In this document: piece by piece, positions 46,483-55,538 of the stretch
How positions within the stretch are numbered: position 1 is the first letter of the stretch
How the letters are laid out: each line of letters begins with the position of its first letter
Source of the DNA: Hydrogenophaga sp. SL48
GTDB lineage: Bacteria > Pseudomonadota > Gammaproteobacteria > Burkholderiales > Burkholderiaceae_C
Direction: 5' to 3'
Assembly (NCBI RefSeq): GCF_021729865.1
Contig: NZ_CP063400.1
Span: 4,960,001-5,024,000 of the forward strand
DNA: 64,000 bases
The notes under the pieces: model-generated
Seen by the model: only the letters and a program-made list of their open reading frames with translations
What the model was told of the DNA's origin: nothing
The model's database searches: none
Translations under genes and position numbers: made by a program

Positions 46483-47604
46483 TCAAGGGTGGTTGGCCGC
46501 CTCGGTGTGGATCACCCCGCCGCCCAGGCAGACCTCGCCGTCGTACAGCACGGCACTCTGCCCCGGCGTCACCGCCCACTGCGGTTCGTCAAACCGCAGC
46601 GTGATGCCGGTGGCGTCGGTCGCCAGCGTGCAGGCTGCATCGGCCTGGCGGTAGCGCGTTTTCGCGGCGATGTCGGTGACCTGCGGCGCCTCGCCCGCGA
46701 CCCAGCTCAGGTCTTCGGCGCGCAGGCTGGGCGAGAGCAGCCAGGGGTGGTCGTGGCCCTGCACCACCCAGAGGATGTTCTGGGTCATGTCCTTGCGCGC
46801 GACGAACCAGGGCTCGTGCTCGTTGCCGCCCTTCTGCGCGCCCTTGGCCTTGATGCCGCCAATGCCCAGGCCCTGGCGCTGGCCCAGCGTGTAGAACGAG
46901 AGCCCAACGTGCTGCCCGATGGTGCGGCCCGTCGGGTCCTTGATCGGCCCCGGTTCCTTGGCGATGTAGCGGTTCAGGAAATCGCGGAACGGCCGCTCGC
47001 CGATGAAGCAGATGCCGGTGCTGTCCTTCTTCTTCGCGTTCGGCAGGCCGATCTGTGCGGCAATGCGGCGCACCTCGGTCTTGGGCAGCTCGCCCACCGG
47101 GAACAGCGTCTTGGAGAGCTGCGCCTGATTGAGCCGGTGCAGAAAGTAGCTCTGGTCCTTCAGCGGGTCCAGGCCTTTGAGCAGCTCGTGTTTCCCGGTG
47201 GCGGCGTTGAGACGGACCCGTGCGTAATGACCCGTCGCGATCTTTTCGGCACCCAGGCGCATCGCGTGGTCGAGGAAGGCCTTGAACTTGATCTCGGCGT
47301 TGCACAGGATGTCGGGGTTCGGCGTGCGCCCGGCCGAGTACTCGCGCAGGAACTCGGCGAACACGCGGTCTTTGTACTCGGCGGCGAAGTTGACGTGCTC
47401 GATCTCGATGCCCAGCACGTCGGCCACGCTGGCCGCGTCCACAAAATCGACGTTGGACGAGCAGAACTCGCTGTTGTCGTCGTCCTCCCAGTTCTTCATG
47501 AAGATGCCGATGACCTCGTAGCCCTGTTCCTTGAGCAGGTGCGCGCTCACCGCGGAGTCCACGCCGCCGCTCAAACCGACCACCACACGTTGCTTGTTTG
47601 CCAT
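46483..47604 (-). CDS. mnmA: tRNA-specific 2-thiouridylase
   Basis: 373 residues from ATG 47604. MnmA makes 2-thiouridine at position 34 of tRNA-Lys, -Glu and -Gln, using ATP and persulfide sulfur. The PP-loop is SGGVDS (12-17). The two catalytic cysteines are C101 ([10 protein letters not shown]) and C199 ([11 protein letters not shown]). [13 protein letters not shown] is a conserved tRNA-binding segment, and a C-terminal beta-barrel ends the protein. Repeat F follows the stop. The gap upstream (181 bp) is shared with the divergent Fic gene. Confidence 0.97.
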   Translation of the reverse strand: MANKQRVVVGLSGGVDSAVSAHLLKEQGYEVIGIFMKNWEDDDNSEFCSSNVDFVDAASVADVLGIEIEHVNFAAEYKDRVFAEFLREYSAGRTPNPDILCNAEIKFKAFLDHAMRLGAEKIATGHYARVRLNAATGKHELLKGLDPLKDQSYFLHRLNQAQLSKTLFPVGELPKTEVRRIAAQIGLPNAKKKDSTGICFIGERPFRDFLNRYIAKEPGPIKDPTGRTIGQHVGLSFYTLGQRQGLGIGGIKAKGAQKGGNEHEPWFVARKDMTQNILWVVQGHDHPWLLSPSLRAEDLSWVAGEAPQVTDIAAKTRYRQADAACTLATDATGITLRFDEPQWAVTPGQSAVLYDGEVCLGGGVIHTEAANHP

Positions 47605-47742
47605 GGGCGGATTATCCCAGCGGTGTCCGATGCCCTGAGACCATGCGCGTGTTCACCATCTGTGATGGACCGCCCGCGTTGAAGCGTGGGATGGAGGAGA
47701 GCAAGTTCCGGCGCTCGGTAATCTGCGGCGATTGACAGCCAC

Positions 47743-47767
47743 ATTCACCGCACATAAAGCGGTGAAT
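47743..47767. promoter_or_regulatory. inverted repeat in the Fic gene promoter region
   Basis: ATTCACCGC (47743-47751), spacer ACATAAA, GCGGTGAAT (47759-47767): perfect 9-bp arms with a centre 31 bp upstream of ATG 47786. A TTGACA at 47732-47737 (candidate -35) lies just before it, so a bound protein would block transcription. This fits an operator; the C-terminal winged-helix of the Fic protein is a candidate ligand. Confidence 0.5.
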
Positions 47768-47785
47768 GAAACGCATAATCGCCGC

Positions 47786-48925
47786 ATGTTTCCCGAAAAG
47801 CCCCAACGCCGCCGCACCTACCTCTGGCGGCGCCCCGACTGGCCGCAGTGGCGGTTTGATTCGGCGGCGCTCGCCGCCCCGCTGGCCCAGGTGCACCGCG
47901 CGCAGGGCCATCTGGCGGGCCGCATGACCGAGCTCGGGCTGGCCCAGCGCGACCAGGCCACGCTGCAGGCCCTGACCCAGGAAGTGATCACCACCAGCGC
48001 CATTGAAGGCGAAGCGCTCAACCTCGACGCCGTGCGCTCCTCCATCGCCCGCCGGCTGGGGGTGGACATCGGCGCGCTGGCCCCGGCCGACCGCTACGTG
48101 GACGGCGTGGTGGACATGGTGCTGGACGCCACCCAGCAATACGCCCAGCCGCTCACGGCCGAGCGCCTGTTTGGCTGGCACGCGGCGCTGTTCCCCACCG
48201 GCTACAGCGGCCGGGTGCGCATCCAGGTGGGTGCGTGGCGCAACGACGCCGCAGGCCCCATGCAAGTGGTGTCTGGCCCCGTGGGCCGGGAAAAGGTGCA
48301 CTACCAGGCCCCGCCCGCCACCGCGCTGCCCGCAGAAACCGCCGCCTTCCTGCAATGGTTCAACGCCGCCCCGGCCGGCGACGCCCTCATCCACGCCGGC
48401 CTGGCCCACCTGTGGCTCGTCACCCTGCACCCCTTTGACGACGGCAACGGTCGCATCAGCCGCGCCGTGGGCGACATGGCCCTGGCCCGCGCCGAGGGCA
48501 CGGCACAAAGGTTCTACAGCCTCAGCGCCCAGATACAGCGCGAGCGCAAACAGTATTTCGACCAGCTCGAAACCACCCAGCGCGGCGCGCTGGACGTGAC
48601 GCCATGGCTCAGCTGGTTCCTGGCGTGCCTGCTGCGCGCCGTGCAGGGCGCCGACGGCTTGCTGGCCGGCGTGCTGGACAAAGCCCAGTTTTGGCAGCGC
48701 TGGGCCGGCACGCCCATGAATGCACGGCAGACCCTGGTGCTCAACCACGTGCTGGACCGTGCGCCGGGCGACTCGCCCGGGAAGCTCACGAATGCCAGTT
48801 GGGCTGCGATTGGCAAGTGCTCGGCCGATACGGCGCTGCGTGACATCAACGACCTGTTGGCCCGGGGCGTGCTGCGCAGGCTGGAGGGCGGGGGGCGGAG
48901 CACAGGGTATGTGTTGAACAGGTAG
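47786..48925 (+). CDS. Fic-domain protein with C-terminal winged helix
   Basis: 379 residues from ATG 47786. A TTG-started longer form would begin at the TTGACA -35 and is unlikely. The Fic catalytic loop HPFDDGNGRISR is at 215-226, with catalytic His215. The inhibitory helix motif (S/T)xxxE(G/N) is T70-S-A-I-E74-G75, in its N-terminal position (class II). The C-terminal ~80 residues (QTLVLNHVLDRA, DTALRDINDLLARGVLRRLEGGGRSTGYVL) form a winged helix. Fic proteins AMPylate or otherwise nucleotidylate targets. No antitoxin gene is adjacent; inhibition is built in. Regulation may be autogenous through the 47743 inverted repeat. Confidence 0.9.
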   Translation: MFPEKPQRRRTYLWRRPDWPQWRFDSAALAAPLAQVHRAQGHLAGRMTELGLAQRDQATLQALTQEVITTSAIEGEALNLDAVRSSIARRLGVDIGALAPADRYVDGVVDMVLDATQQYAQPLTAERLFGWHAALFPTGYSGRVRIQVGAWRNDAAGPMQVVSGPVGREKVHYQAPPATALPAETAAFLQWFNAAPAGDALIHAGLAHLWLVTLHPFDDGNGRISRAVGDMALARAEGTAQRFYSLSAQIQRERKQYFDQLETTQRGALDVTPWLSWFLACLLRAVQGADGLLAGVLDKAQFWQRWAGTPMNARQTLVLNHVLDRAPGDSPGKLTNASWAAIGKCSADTALRDINDLLARGVLRRLEGGGRSTGYVLNR

Positions 48926-49010
48926 GCCGCGCCTGTTCAGGTCCACGCCCCGACAGACGGGCTACGCACTACGGACGTACAGGATTGAGGTGAGGATGTT
49001 CTGACCGAAG

Positions 49011-49529
49011 TCAGGGCTTTACGGGTTTGACGGCCTTGTTGGCCGGCCCTACGTTCTGCAGCAGCGCGTCTCGAAAAGCCGTTTCCGTGAACGGTGGAGC
49101 GAAAGACCGCTTCGGGATGATGTGAAACATTGTGTCCGATTGGTAGAGGGAAAAGACAGACTTGGACTCCCTCCAGCGATGGACATGGTTCCATGGAAGC
49201 AAAGCCTCACCGTTGGATGTCTGGAAGCGCAAGCCGTCCCTTTCCAGGTCAATCGAGTAGGGCTCGTGCAGCGAGCGTTGCTGACGAAACAACCTGTTGA
49301 CCCACCAAGGGAGGTACACCCAGTACCAAACAGGAAAGAAGCCCAGAGCGAAGATGCCAATCACCTCGTTCCAGCTGGCTCGCATCTGCAGAACAGATCG
49401 CACGATCAAGAACAGTCCGAACAGCCCGACCAGGGCCAATATGCTGCCAATGGCCGCCAGTACAGGGCGCGGCTTAATGCCAAGGCGAATGGCAGCGAGA
49501 TAGTCGAACGGAGAAAGCTGGACTTGCAT
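49011..49529 (-). CDS. YcxB-like membrane protein
   Basis: 172 residues from ATG 49529, which lies 10 bp downstream of the previous gene's stop. Two membrane helices (about 25-45 and 55-75) are followed by a soluble C-terminal region: SIDLERDGLRFQTSNGEALLPWNHVHRWRES, FSLYQSDTMFHIIPKRSF, the YcxB layout. Function unknown. It forms a two-gene unit with the protein at 49540-50097. Its sequence looks less GC-rich than the surroundings. Confidence 0.75.
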   Translation of the reverse strand: MQVQLSPFDYLAAIRLGIKPRPVLAAIGSILALVGLFGLFLIVRSVLQMRASWNEVIGIFALGFFPVWYWVYLPWWVNRLFRQQRSLHEPYSIDLERDGLRFQTSNGEALLPWNHVHRWRESKSVFSLYQSDTMFHIIPKRSFAPPFTETAFRDALLQNVGPANKAVKPVKP

Positions 49530-49539
49530 AGGACTGGTT

Positions 49540-50097
49540 TCAGGATACGTTGCCAAACTCCGCCTTGATCGGTGCCGACATCAAACGCCAGATCAGCCAG
49601 ACAGACACCGCCGAAAAGCCGACCGCCATGGCGATAGACACGACCCACATGGTCGACGCCATGCTCTCGAACTGGGCGCCGAACTCAGGAGGCACATCGG
49701 CCATTGAGGGGATGGCGGAAAAGAACGATTGCTGGATGAACACCCCGGCAATGTTCCACACGATGCTCAGCCCCATCAGGGCGATGAAGAACAGCCTGGC
49801 CCATTCCTTTCGACGAAGAAGGCCGATGCCCGAGACCAGAGAAACCACGGTCATCAGCCAGAACGCCACAAACAATGCGCGCATGTGGGCAAACATGAAG
49901 GTGACGAACGCTGGCATCTGATCCATTTGCAGCCCGGAAGGCATGGGCATCTGGTCCACGGGCATCAAGGTGAAGAAAAAGATGTTCTGCAAGGTCGAGA
50001 TGACAACGCCCAGCGCCGCCGGGACGATCGTGATCCAGGCGAGCGTGGTCACGAAGCTGGATCGCTGGGTGGGTGGGTTCGGTGTGAGCGTTGACAT
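49540..50097 (-). CDS. small four-helix membrane protein, unknown function
   Basis: 185 residues from ATG 50097 with GAGGA upstream. About four hydrophobic segments: FVTTLAWITIVPAALGVVIS, FVAFWLMTVVSLVSGIGLL, LFFIALMGLSIVWNIAGVF and VSIAMAVGFSAVSVWLIWRL. Met-rich stretch LMPVDQMPMPSGLQMDQMPA lies in the first loop. I do not recognise a family. The YcxB-like gene follows after 10 bp. The two are probably co-transcribed and, with the Fic gene, form an accessory-looking patch. Confidence 0.7.
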   Translation of the reverse strand: MSTLTPNPPTQRSSFVTTLAWITIVPAALGVVISTLQNIFFFTLMPVDQMPMPSGLQMDQMPAFVTFMFAHMRALFVAFWLMTVVSLVSGIGLLRRKEWARLFFIALMGLSIVWNIAGVFIQQSFFSAIPSMADVPPEFGAQFESMASTMWVVSIAMAVGFSAVSVWLIWRLMSAPIKAEFGNVS

Positions 50098-50371
50098 CGG
50101 TGTTCCTCTTTGAGTTCTGAGTCTACGGTGGCCATGAAAGTTGTTGCGATCAAGCCGGGCATGGGTCTGGTGGCTCGACAAGTCGCTGGTTGACAGGCTT
50201 GGTGTGCCGCTTGCGCGAAGTGAGGTCTGAGCTATCGGTGCCCCGAACAAGGCGCGACCGGACCTTCAACGCTTTTGACGCCAACCTGCAAACCACCAGA
50301 ACCCACGCGCCAGGCCCGCGTCCTAAAGTCTGATCCATCGCCGCCGCAAGGTGGCTCTGTGAAAGACCTAC

Positions 50372-51199
50372 ATGCCCCGCCTGCCCACCCTCTTCATTTC
50401 CCACGGCTCCCCCACCTTCGCCATCGAGCCCGGCATCGCCGGCCCGGCGCTCACCGCGCTGGGCAAAACCCTGCCGCGTCCGAAGGCCATCCTCGTGGTC
50501 TCGCCGCACTGGATGACGCGCGAACCGCGCGTGGCGACCAGCGCCGCGCCGCAGACGGTGCACGACTTCGGCGGCTTCCCGCCCGCGCTGTACCAGCTGA
50601 ACTACCCGGCCCCGGGCGCGCCCGCCGTGGCGCAGCGCGTGATCGAGGTGCTCGGCGCTGCCGGCTGGCCGGTGGTGGCCGACGCCCAGTGGGGACTGGA
50701 CCACGGCGCCTGGGTGCCGCTGCTGCACCTGTTCCCGGCGGCCGACATCCCGGTGTTTCAGGTGTCGTTGCCCGCGCGGCTGGACGGTGAGCGTGCCTAC
50801 GCCTATGGCCAGGCGCTCGCGCCGCTGGCGGAAGAGGGCGTGCTCATCATCGGTTCGGGCAGCCTCACCCACAACCTCCACGAGGTGCGCTTCGACGCGC
50901 CCGACGCCCGCGCCGAAACCTACGCGGCCGAGTTCGCCGCCTGGGTCGATCAGACCCTGAGCAGCCGCGACCACGCCCGCCTGCAGCAGACCATGGCGGT
51001 GGCGCCGCACGCCCAGCGCTCGCACCCCACGGCCGAGCACCTGTGGCCGCTGATGGTGGCGGCCGGCGCGGCGGGCTCGCAAGTGCCGGTCACGCGCATT
51101 GACGGCGGCATCACCTACGGCGTGCTGTCGATGGACTCGTATGTGTTCGGCGCCATCCCGTCGGTGGCCGAAGCGCCGGCCCTGGCCGAGGTCGCCTGA
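50372..51199 (+). CDS. ygiD: YgiD-like class III extradiol dioxygenase (DODA family)
   Basis: 275 residues. N-terminal LFISHGSPTFAIEPG holds the first metal-binding His; SPHWMT supplies the second and LDHGAWVPL the third. This is the LigB/DODA fold: non-haem iron-dependent ring cleavage of catechols such as DOPA. Family members such as E. coli YgiD are zinc-dependent 4,5-DOPA dioxygenases in vitro. The physiological substrate is unknown. A start at ATG 50372 gives the expected length. It is followed at 12 bp by ypfH. Confidence 0.88.
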   Translation: MPRLPTLFISHGSPTFAIEPGIAGPALTALGKTLPRPKAILVVSPHWMTREPRVATSAAPQTVHDFGGFPPALYQLNYPAPGAPAVAQRVIEVLGAAGWPVVADAQWGLDHGAWVPLLHLFPAADIPVFQVSLPARLDGERAYAYGQALAPLAEEGVLIIGSGSLTHNLHEVRFDAPDARAETYAAEFAAWVDQTLSSRDHARLQQTMAVAPHAQRSHPTAEHLWPLMVAAGAAGSQVPVTRIDGGITYGVLSMDSYVFGAIPSVAEAPALAEVA

Positions 51200-51210
51200 T
51201 GGAGCCGCTG

Positions 51211-51843
51211 ATGAACACCGACGACCTGATCGTCCAACAGCCCAGCGAGGCCGCGCGCCAGCTGGTGCTGCTGTTCCACGGCGTGGGCGCGAGCCCCGAA
51301 GGCCTGGTGCCGCTGGGCCAGGCGCTGGCCCGGCCTGACCGCTGGGTGGTCAGCGTGCGCTCGCCGTTTCCGTCCGACATGGGGGTCGGCTGGCAGTGGT
51401 TTTCGGTGCGCGGCATCGACGAGGCCAACCGCGTCGAGCGCATCGCGGCGGTGATGCCGCGTTTCGTGCAGACCGTTCAGGCCTGGCAGGCCCGCACCGG
51501 GCTGGACGCCTCGGCCACGGCGCTGGCGGGCTTTTCGCAGGGCGCCATCATGGCGCTGGAATCCACGCAGCAGGCGGCGCCGCTGGCCTCGCGCGTGGTC
51601 GCGATGGCCGGGCGTTTCGCCGAGCCGCCGCGTGTGGCGCCGGCCGGCACGGCGCTGCATTTCATCCATGGCGCGCAGGACCCGGTGATCGCGCCCTCGC
51701 ACAGCGTGAACGCGGCCGAGCGCCTGCGTGCGCTCGGCGCGAGCCCGATGGTGGACGTGCTGCCCGGGCTGGGCCACGGCATCGACGAACGGGTGCTCGC
51801 GCTGCTGACCCGCGCGCTCGCGCCGGACGCGGCCCTGGCCTGA
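51211..51843 (+). CDS. ypfH: YpfH-like carboxylesterase
   Basis: 210 residues from ATG 51211 (GGAG at 51201-51204, spacing 6). An ATG at 51199 overlaps the previous stop but has a worse SD. Alpha/beta-hydrolase with LVLLFHGVGASPEGL, nucleophile Ser in ALAGFSQGAIM, then HFIHGAQDPVIAPS (Asp) and GLGHGIDERV (His). GWQWFSVRGIDEANRVERI matches the YpfH diagnostic region. Cytosolic esterase acting on small acyl esters. Confidence 0.88.
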   Translation: MNTDDLIVQQPSEAARQLVLLFHGVGASPEGLVPLGQALARPDRWVVSVRSPFPSDMGVGWQWFSVRGIDEANRVERIAAVMPRFVQTVQAWQARTGLDASATALAGFSQGAIMALESTQQAAPLASRVVAMAGRFAEPPRVAPAGTALHFIHGAQDPVIAPSHSVNAAERLRALGASPMVDVLPGLGHGIDERVLALLTRALAPDAALA

Positions 51844-51853
51844 ACCTGCCGCC

Positions 51854-52321
51854 ATGAACACCCTGCGCCTGGACATCGGCGCCGCCGAGACCACGGCGGT
51901 GCTCTCGCGGCCGGACGGTCGAGAAGAGCGCTGGCGCCTGCCCATCGGGCTGGTCACGCTCTGGCCCATGCCTGTCTCGAAGCAAGGGCCGTCGGCGTTG
52001 GCCATCGAGCACGCGATCCAGACCGTGGAAGACGCGATCCAGCCGCTGGCGGGCCACATTCCCGCGGGCGCCCGCCTGGTGGTCGCGGCCTGGGCCATGG
52101 CGCCGCTGCAACGCGCAGGTGCCATTTGGGGCCTGGCGCACGAGGCCATTGGGCTGACGCAGATCGAGCGCGAGTACCAGCAGCTGGCGGCGCGGGCGGT
52201 GGGCGCGCCCTCCGCCACGGGCAGTGGTTTCGACGATCCCGCGGGTGACGCGCTGGTGCTGATCCTGCGCGAGTGCCTGCACCACCTGGGTTTTGACGCG
52301 GTGCATCTCACCGCAGCCTGA
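51854..52321 (+). CDS. hypothetical protein
   Basis: 155 residues from ATG 51854, 10 bp after ypfH. It opens NTLRLDIGAAETTAVLSRPDGRE, with LPIGLVTLWPMPVSKQGPSAL and AIEHAIQTVEDAIQPLAG, followed by a helical segment. No signal peptide or membrane helix. I do not recognise a family. Codon use matches the neighbours and it sits in a tight unit with ygiD and ypfH, which supports it being real. Confidence 0.7.
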   Translation: MNTLRLDIGAAETTAVLSRPDGREERWRLPIGLVTLWPMPVSKQGPSALAIEHAIQTVEDAIQPLAGHIPAGARLVVAAWAMAPLQRAGAIWGLAHEAIGLTQIEREYQQLAARAVGAPSATGSGFDDPAGDALVLILRECLHHLGFDAVHLTAA

Positions 52322-52364
52322 GCGCGAGCGCCGCAGGGGCGGCTGTCACGCGGTTTTCACGGTA

Positions 52365-52393
52365 TTGACTTATGGTGGGCTTTGCCGGATTCT
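52365..52393 (+). promoter_or_regulatory. candidate sigma-70 promoter for the polyamine-type ABC operon
   Basis: TTGACT (52365-52370), 17-bp spacer, GATTCT (52388-52393), about 75 bp upstream of ATG 52470. The -35 is good and the -10 is weak. Confidence 0.3.
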
Positions 52394-52469
52394 GCGTCTG
52401 GCCGTCACCCCGGGCCCACACGCGCTGTGGCGCCTCCCAACCCAAGCCCACCTTGAAAGCGATCTCCCC

Positions 52470-53534
52470 ATGAAGAGCAAGTTGTCCCGCGTTGTTCTGG
52501 CCACGCTGTTGCTGGCCGCTGGTGCCGCACAGGCCCAAGACAAGACCCTGCGCCTGCTGACCTGGGCCGACTACGTGCCCAAGGACGTGCTGGAGCAGTT
52601 CACCAAAGAGACCGGCATCAAGGTCGAGGTCACGCTTTCCAACAACGAAGAGATGATCTCCAAGCTGCGCGCCACCGCCGGCGCCGGCTTCGACCTGGCC
52701 CAGCCCAGCCAGGACCGCATCGCCGGCCCGCAGGCCGAGTTCAAGATCTACAAGCCCATGGACCTGAGCAAGGTCAAGTCCGATCTGTTCATCGCGCCCA
52801 TGCTGGAAGCCACGCGCCTGAACACCACCATCGACGGCAAGGTCTACGGCCTGCCGCACATCTGGGGCACCGACGGCCTGGCCGTGAACACCAAGACCTC
52901 CAAGGTGGCCGACTACAACGACCTCTGCGCCGCTGACAACGCTGGCAAGGTCAGCATGCGCCTGAAGCGCCCGACGCTGATCGCTTTTGCCTTCGCCAGC
53001 GGCAAGAACCCGTTTGCGCTGTACAGCGACGCCAAGGCCTACGGCGCGCTGATGGACGAGGTGGGCAAGACCCTGACCGATTGCAAGAAGAACGTGAAGT
53101 TCTACTGGGACGGCAAGGACCAGCTGCTCGCCGGCATGCGCTCGGGCGAACTGACGTCCGCCATGATGTGGGACACCGGCACCTGGGGCCTGAGCAAGAC
53201 CATGCCTGAAATCAAGTACCTGGCGCCCAAGTCGGGCGCGCTGGGCTGGGTCGACACCTTCGCGCTGCCGGCCAAGGGCAAGAACGACGAGGCCGCCTAT
53301 GCCTGGATCAACTTCAACATGCGCCCCGAGATCGCCGCCAAGGTGGCCGGCGCGGTGGGCAACTTCACCGCCAGCAAGGGCGCTGACCAGCTGATGGACC
53401 CGGTGCTCAAGAAGCAGTTCGCCGAGAGCTTCCCCGAGGCCGCGATCAAGAACATCAAGTGGTACCCGGCCGTGCCCGCCGGCATTGAAGACATCGAAGG
53501 CCGCGTGCTCGACCGCATCAAAGCCGCCAAGTAA
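52470..53534 (+). CDS. spermidine/putrescine-type periplasmic substrate-binding protein
   Basis: 354 residues. A signal peptide ends at LAAGAAQAQDK. PotD/PotF-family features are LRLLTWADYVPKDVLEQF, GIKVEVTLSNNEEMISKL, GLPHIWGTDGLAVN and SALGWVDTFALPAKGKNDEAA-like (GALGWVDTFALPAKG). It delivers a cationic polyamine-like ligand to the permease encoded downstream. First gene of a four-gene operon: receptor, ATPase, two permeases. Confidence 0.88.
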   Translation: MKSKLSRVVLATLLLAAGAAQAQDKTLRLLTWADYVPKDVLEQFTKETGIKVEVTLSNNEEMISKLRATAGAGFDLAQPSQDRIAGPQAEFKIYKPMDLSKVKSDLFIAPMLEATRLNTTIDGKVYGLPHIWGTDGLAVNTKTSKVADYNDLCAADNAGKVSMRLKRPTLIAFAFASGKNPFALYSDAKAYGALMDEVGKTLTDCKKNVKFYWDGKDQLLAGMRSGELTSAMMWDTGTWGLSKTMPEIKYLAPKSGALGWVDTFALPAKGKNDEAAYAWINFNMRPEIAAKVAGAVGNFTASKGADQLMDPVLKKQFAESFPEAAIKNIKWYPAVPAGIEDIEGRVLDRIKAAK

Positions 53535-53538
53535 GCCC

Positions 53539-54660
53539 ATGCCCGCCGCCGTGAACGCCACGGACCGCGCGGGCACGCCCGACCTTCAGATCCTGGCCGT
53601 CCGCAAGCGCTATGGCGCGTTTGCGGCGGTCGACGATCTGAGCTTCGAGGTGCGCCAGGGGTCCTTCTTCTCCATCCTGGGCCCCTCGGGCTGCGGCAAG
53701 ACCACCCTGCTGCGCATGATCGCGGGCTTCATCGCCCCCGACGCGGGCGACCTGCGCATCAAGGGCGCGTCGATGAACGGCGTGCCACCCAACAAGCGCC
53801 CGGTGAACATGGTGTTCCAGCACCTGGCGCTGTTCCCGATGATGAGCGTGGGCGAGAACATCGCCTACGGCCTGGAGCGCCGTGGCGTGAAGGGCAGCAC
53901 CGCCAGGGCCAAGGTGACCGACATGCTGCGGCGCGTCGGCCTGCCGGGCAGCGAAGGCAAACGCATCGACCAGCTCTCGGGCGGGCAGAAGCAGCGCGTG
54001 GCGATCGCTCGCTCGCTGGTGCTGGAGCCCGCGCTGCTGCTGCTCGACGAGCCGCTGGGCGCGCTTGATCTGAAGCTGCGCGAGCACATGAAAGTGGAGC
54101 TGAAGCAGCTGCAGGCCGAGGTCGGCACCACCTTCGTCTACATCACGCACGACCAGTCGGAAGCGCTGGTCATGTCGGACCAGGTCGCGGTCATGAACCA
54201 CGGCCGCTTCGAGCAGCTGGGCACGCCCCAGCAGCTGTATTACCAGCCGCAGACCGCGTTCGTCGCGGGCTTCGTGGGCAACAACAACCGCTTCGAAGGC
54301 ACCATCGAATCGCGCAGCGGCGAGCAGGTCTTGCTGCGCACCGCGAGCGGCATGGGCCTGTGGTCGCAGCGCGTGGGCCAGGTGGATGTGGGGCAGTCGG
54401 CCCTGCTGTTCATCCGCCCCGAAGCCATCGAGATCGGTCGCAGCGCGCGCGAGCTGCCCGCCGGTGAACCGGCCTGGACGGCGAAGGTGCAGAGCGTGCT
54501 GTTTGACGGCGGCAACTCCACCGTGCAGGTGCGCGAGGACAAGAGCGACACACCGCTGCAGATCGCGCTGCCGCTGACCGGTCGCCTGGCCGACCTGAAG
54601 GTGGGCGAGACGGTGCACTTCGGTTACCAGCCTGCGCAGGCCTGGTGCTTCAACGCCTGA
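53539..54660 (+). CDS. PotA-like ABC transporter ATPase
   Basis: 373 residues from ATG 53539, 4 bp after the receptor stop. Walker A GPSGCGKTT, Q-loop VFQHLALFP, signature LSGGQKQR, Walker B LLLLDEPLGALD and switch His in ITHDQSEAL are all intact. The C-terminal ~110 residues (from NRFEGTI) form the TOBE-type regulatory domain. Energises polyamine-type import with the two permeases that follow. Confidence 0.95.
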   Translation: MPAAVNATDRAGTPDLQILAVRKRYGAFAAVDDLSFEVRQGSFFSILGPSGCGKTTLLRMIAGFIAPDAGDLRIKGASMNGVPPNKRPVNMVFQHLALFPMMSVGENIAYGLERRGVKGSTARAKVTDMLRRVGLPGSEGKRIDQLSGGQKQRVAIARSLVLEPALLLLDEPLGALDLKLREHMKVELKQLQAEVGTTFVYITHDQSEALVMSDQVAVMNHGRFEQLGTPQQLYYQPQTAFVAGFVGNNNRFEGTIESRSGEQVLLRTASGMGLWSQRVGQVDVGQSALLFIRPEAIEIGRSARELPAGEPAWTAKVQSVLFDGGNSTVQVREDKSDTPLQIALPLTGRLADLKVGETVHFGYQPAQAWCFNA

Positions 54661-54664
54661 TGCC

Positions 54665-55537
54665 ATGAACGACATCGCCACCCACCGACGCTGGATGCTC
54701 GGCCTGCTGCTGGCCCCGGCGCTGCTGTGGCTGGGCGGGCTGGTGATCCTGCCGCACGTCGAGCTGCTCATGCTCTCGCTGCAGGCCCGCGTCGGCCCCG
54801 GCGAATACGCTGCCAGCCTCGACCAGTACCGCACCTTCGTGGACGAGCCGCTGTACTGGAACACCTTCGTGCGCACGGCCACGGTGTCGGTGCTGGCGAC
54901 GGTGTTCACGCTGCTGCTTGCGTTCCCCGCCGCCTGGTACATCGCCAAGGTGGCGCGCGGGCGCATGAAGATGGTCTTGCTGGTGCTGTGCCTGCTGCCG
55001 TTCTGGGTGAGCGAGATGGTGCGCACGCTGGGCTGGCTGATTTTGCTGCGCGAGACCGGCGTGGTCTCGGGCCTGCTGCAGGCCGTGGGCCTGGCGGACC
55101 AGCCGGTGGAGCTGCTGTACCACGACGCCACCATCCTCGTGGGCCTGGTCTACGCCTCTTTGCTGTTCATGGTGATCCCGCTGGTCAACAGCCTGGAGAG
55201 CCTGGACGACAGCCTGATTGAGGCTGCCTACGACCTGGGGGGCTCGACGGCCAACATCGTGCGCCGCATCGTCATCCCGCACGCCGCGCCGGGCATTGCC
55301 GCCGGCTGCATCGTGGTCTTCATGCTGTGCCTGGGCAACTACCTCACGCCCACGCTGCTGGGCGGCAAGAACTCGCTCTGGTTCACCGAACAGATCTACA
55401 CCCAGTTCATCACCCGCTTCAACTGGAACCAGGGTGCGGCCTTCGGCTTCCTGCTGCTGGCGCTCTCCAGCCTGCTGGTGTGGGTGGGGTTGCGGCTCAC
55501 AGGTCAGCGCTTCGGCGCGGTCATGAAAGCGAGCTGA
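54665..55537 (+). CDS. PotB-like ABC permease
   Basis: 290 residues, six membrane helices. The EAA coupling motif is LIEAAYDLGGSTANIVRRI, which docks on the ATPase. It begins 4 bp after the ATPase stop and ends 1 bp before the second permease. With ATPase and receptor it forms a complete polyamine-type importer. Confidence 0.93.
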   Translation: MNDIATHRRWMLGLLLAPALLWLGGLVILPHVELLMLSLQARVGPGEYAASLDQYRTFVDEPLYWNTFVRTATVSVLATVFTLLLAFPAAWYIAKVARGRMKMVLLVLCLLPFWVSEMVRTLGWLILLRETGVVSGLLQAVGLADQPVELLYHDATILVGLVYASLLFMVIPLVNSLESLDDSLIEAAYDLGGSTANIVRRIVIPHAAPGIAAGCIVVFMLCLGNYLTPTLLGGKNSLWFTEQIYTQFITRFNWNQGAAFGFLLLALSSLLVWVGLRLTGQRFGAVMKAS

Positions 55538-55538
55538 G

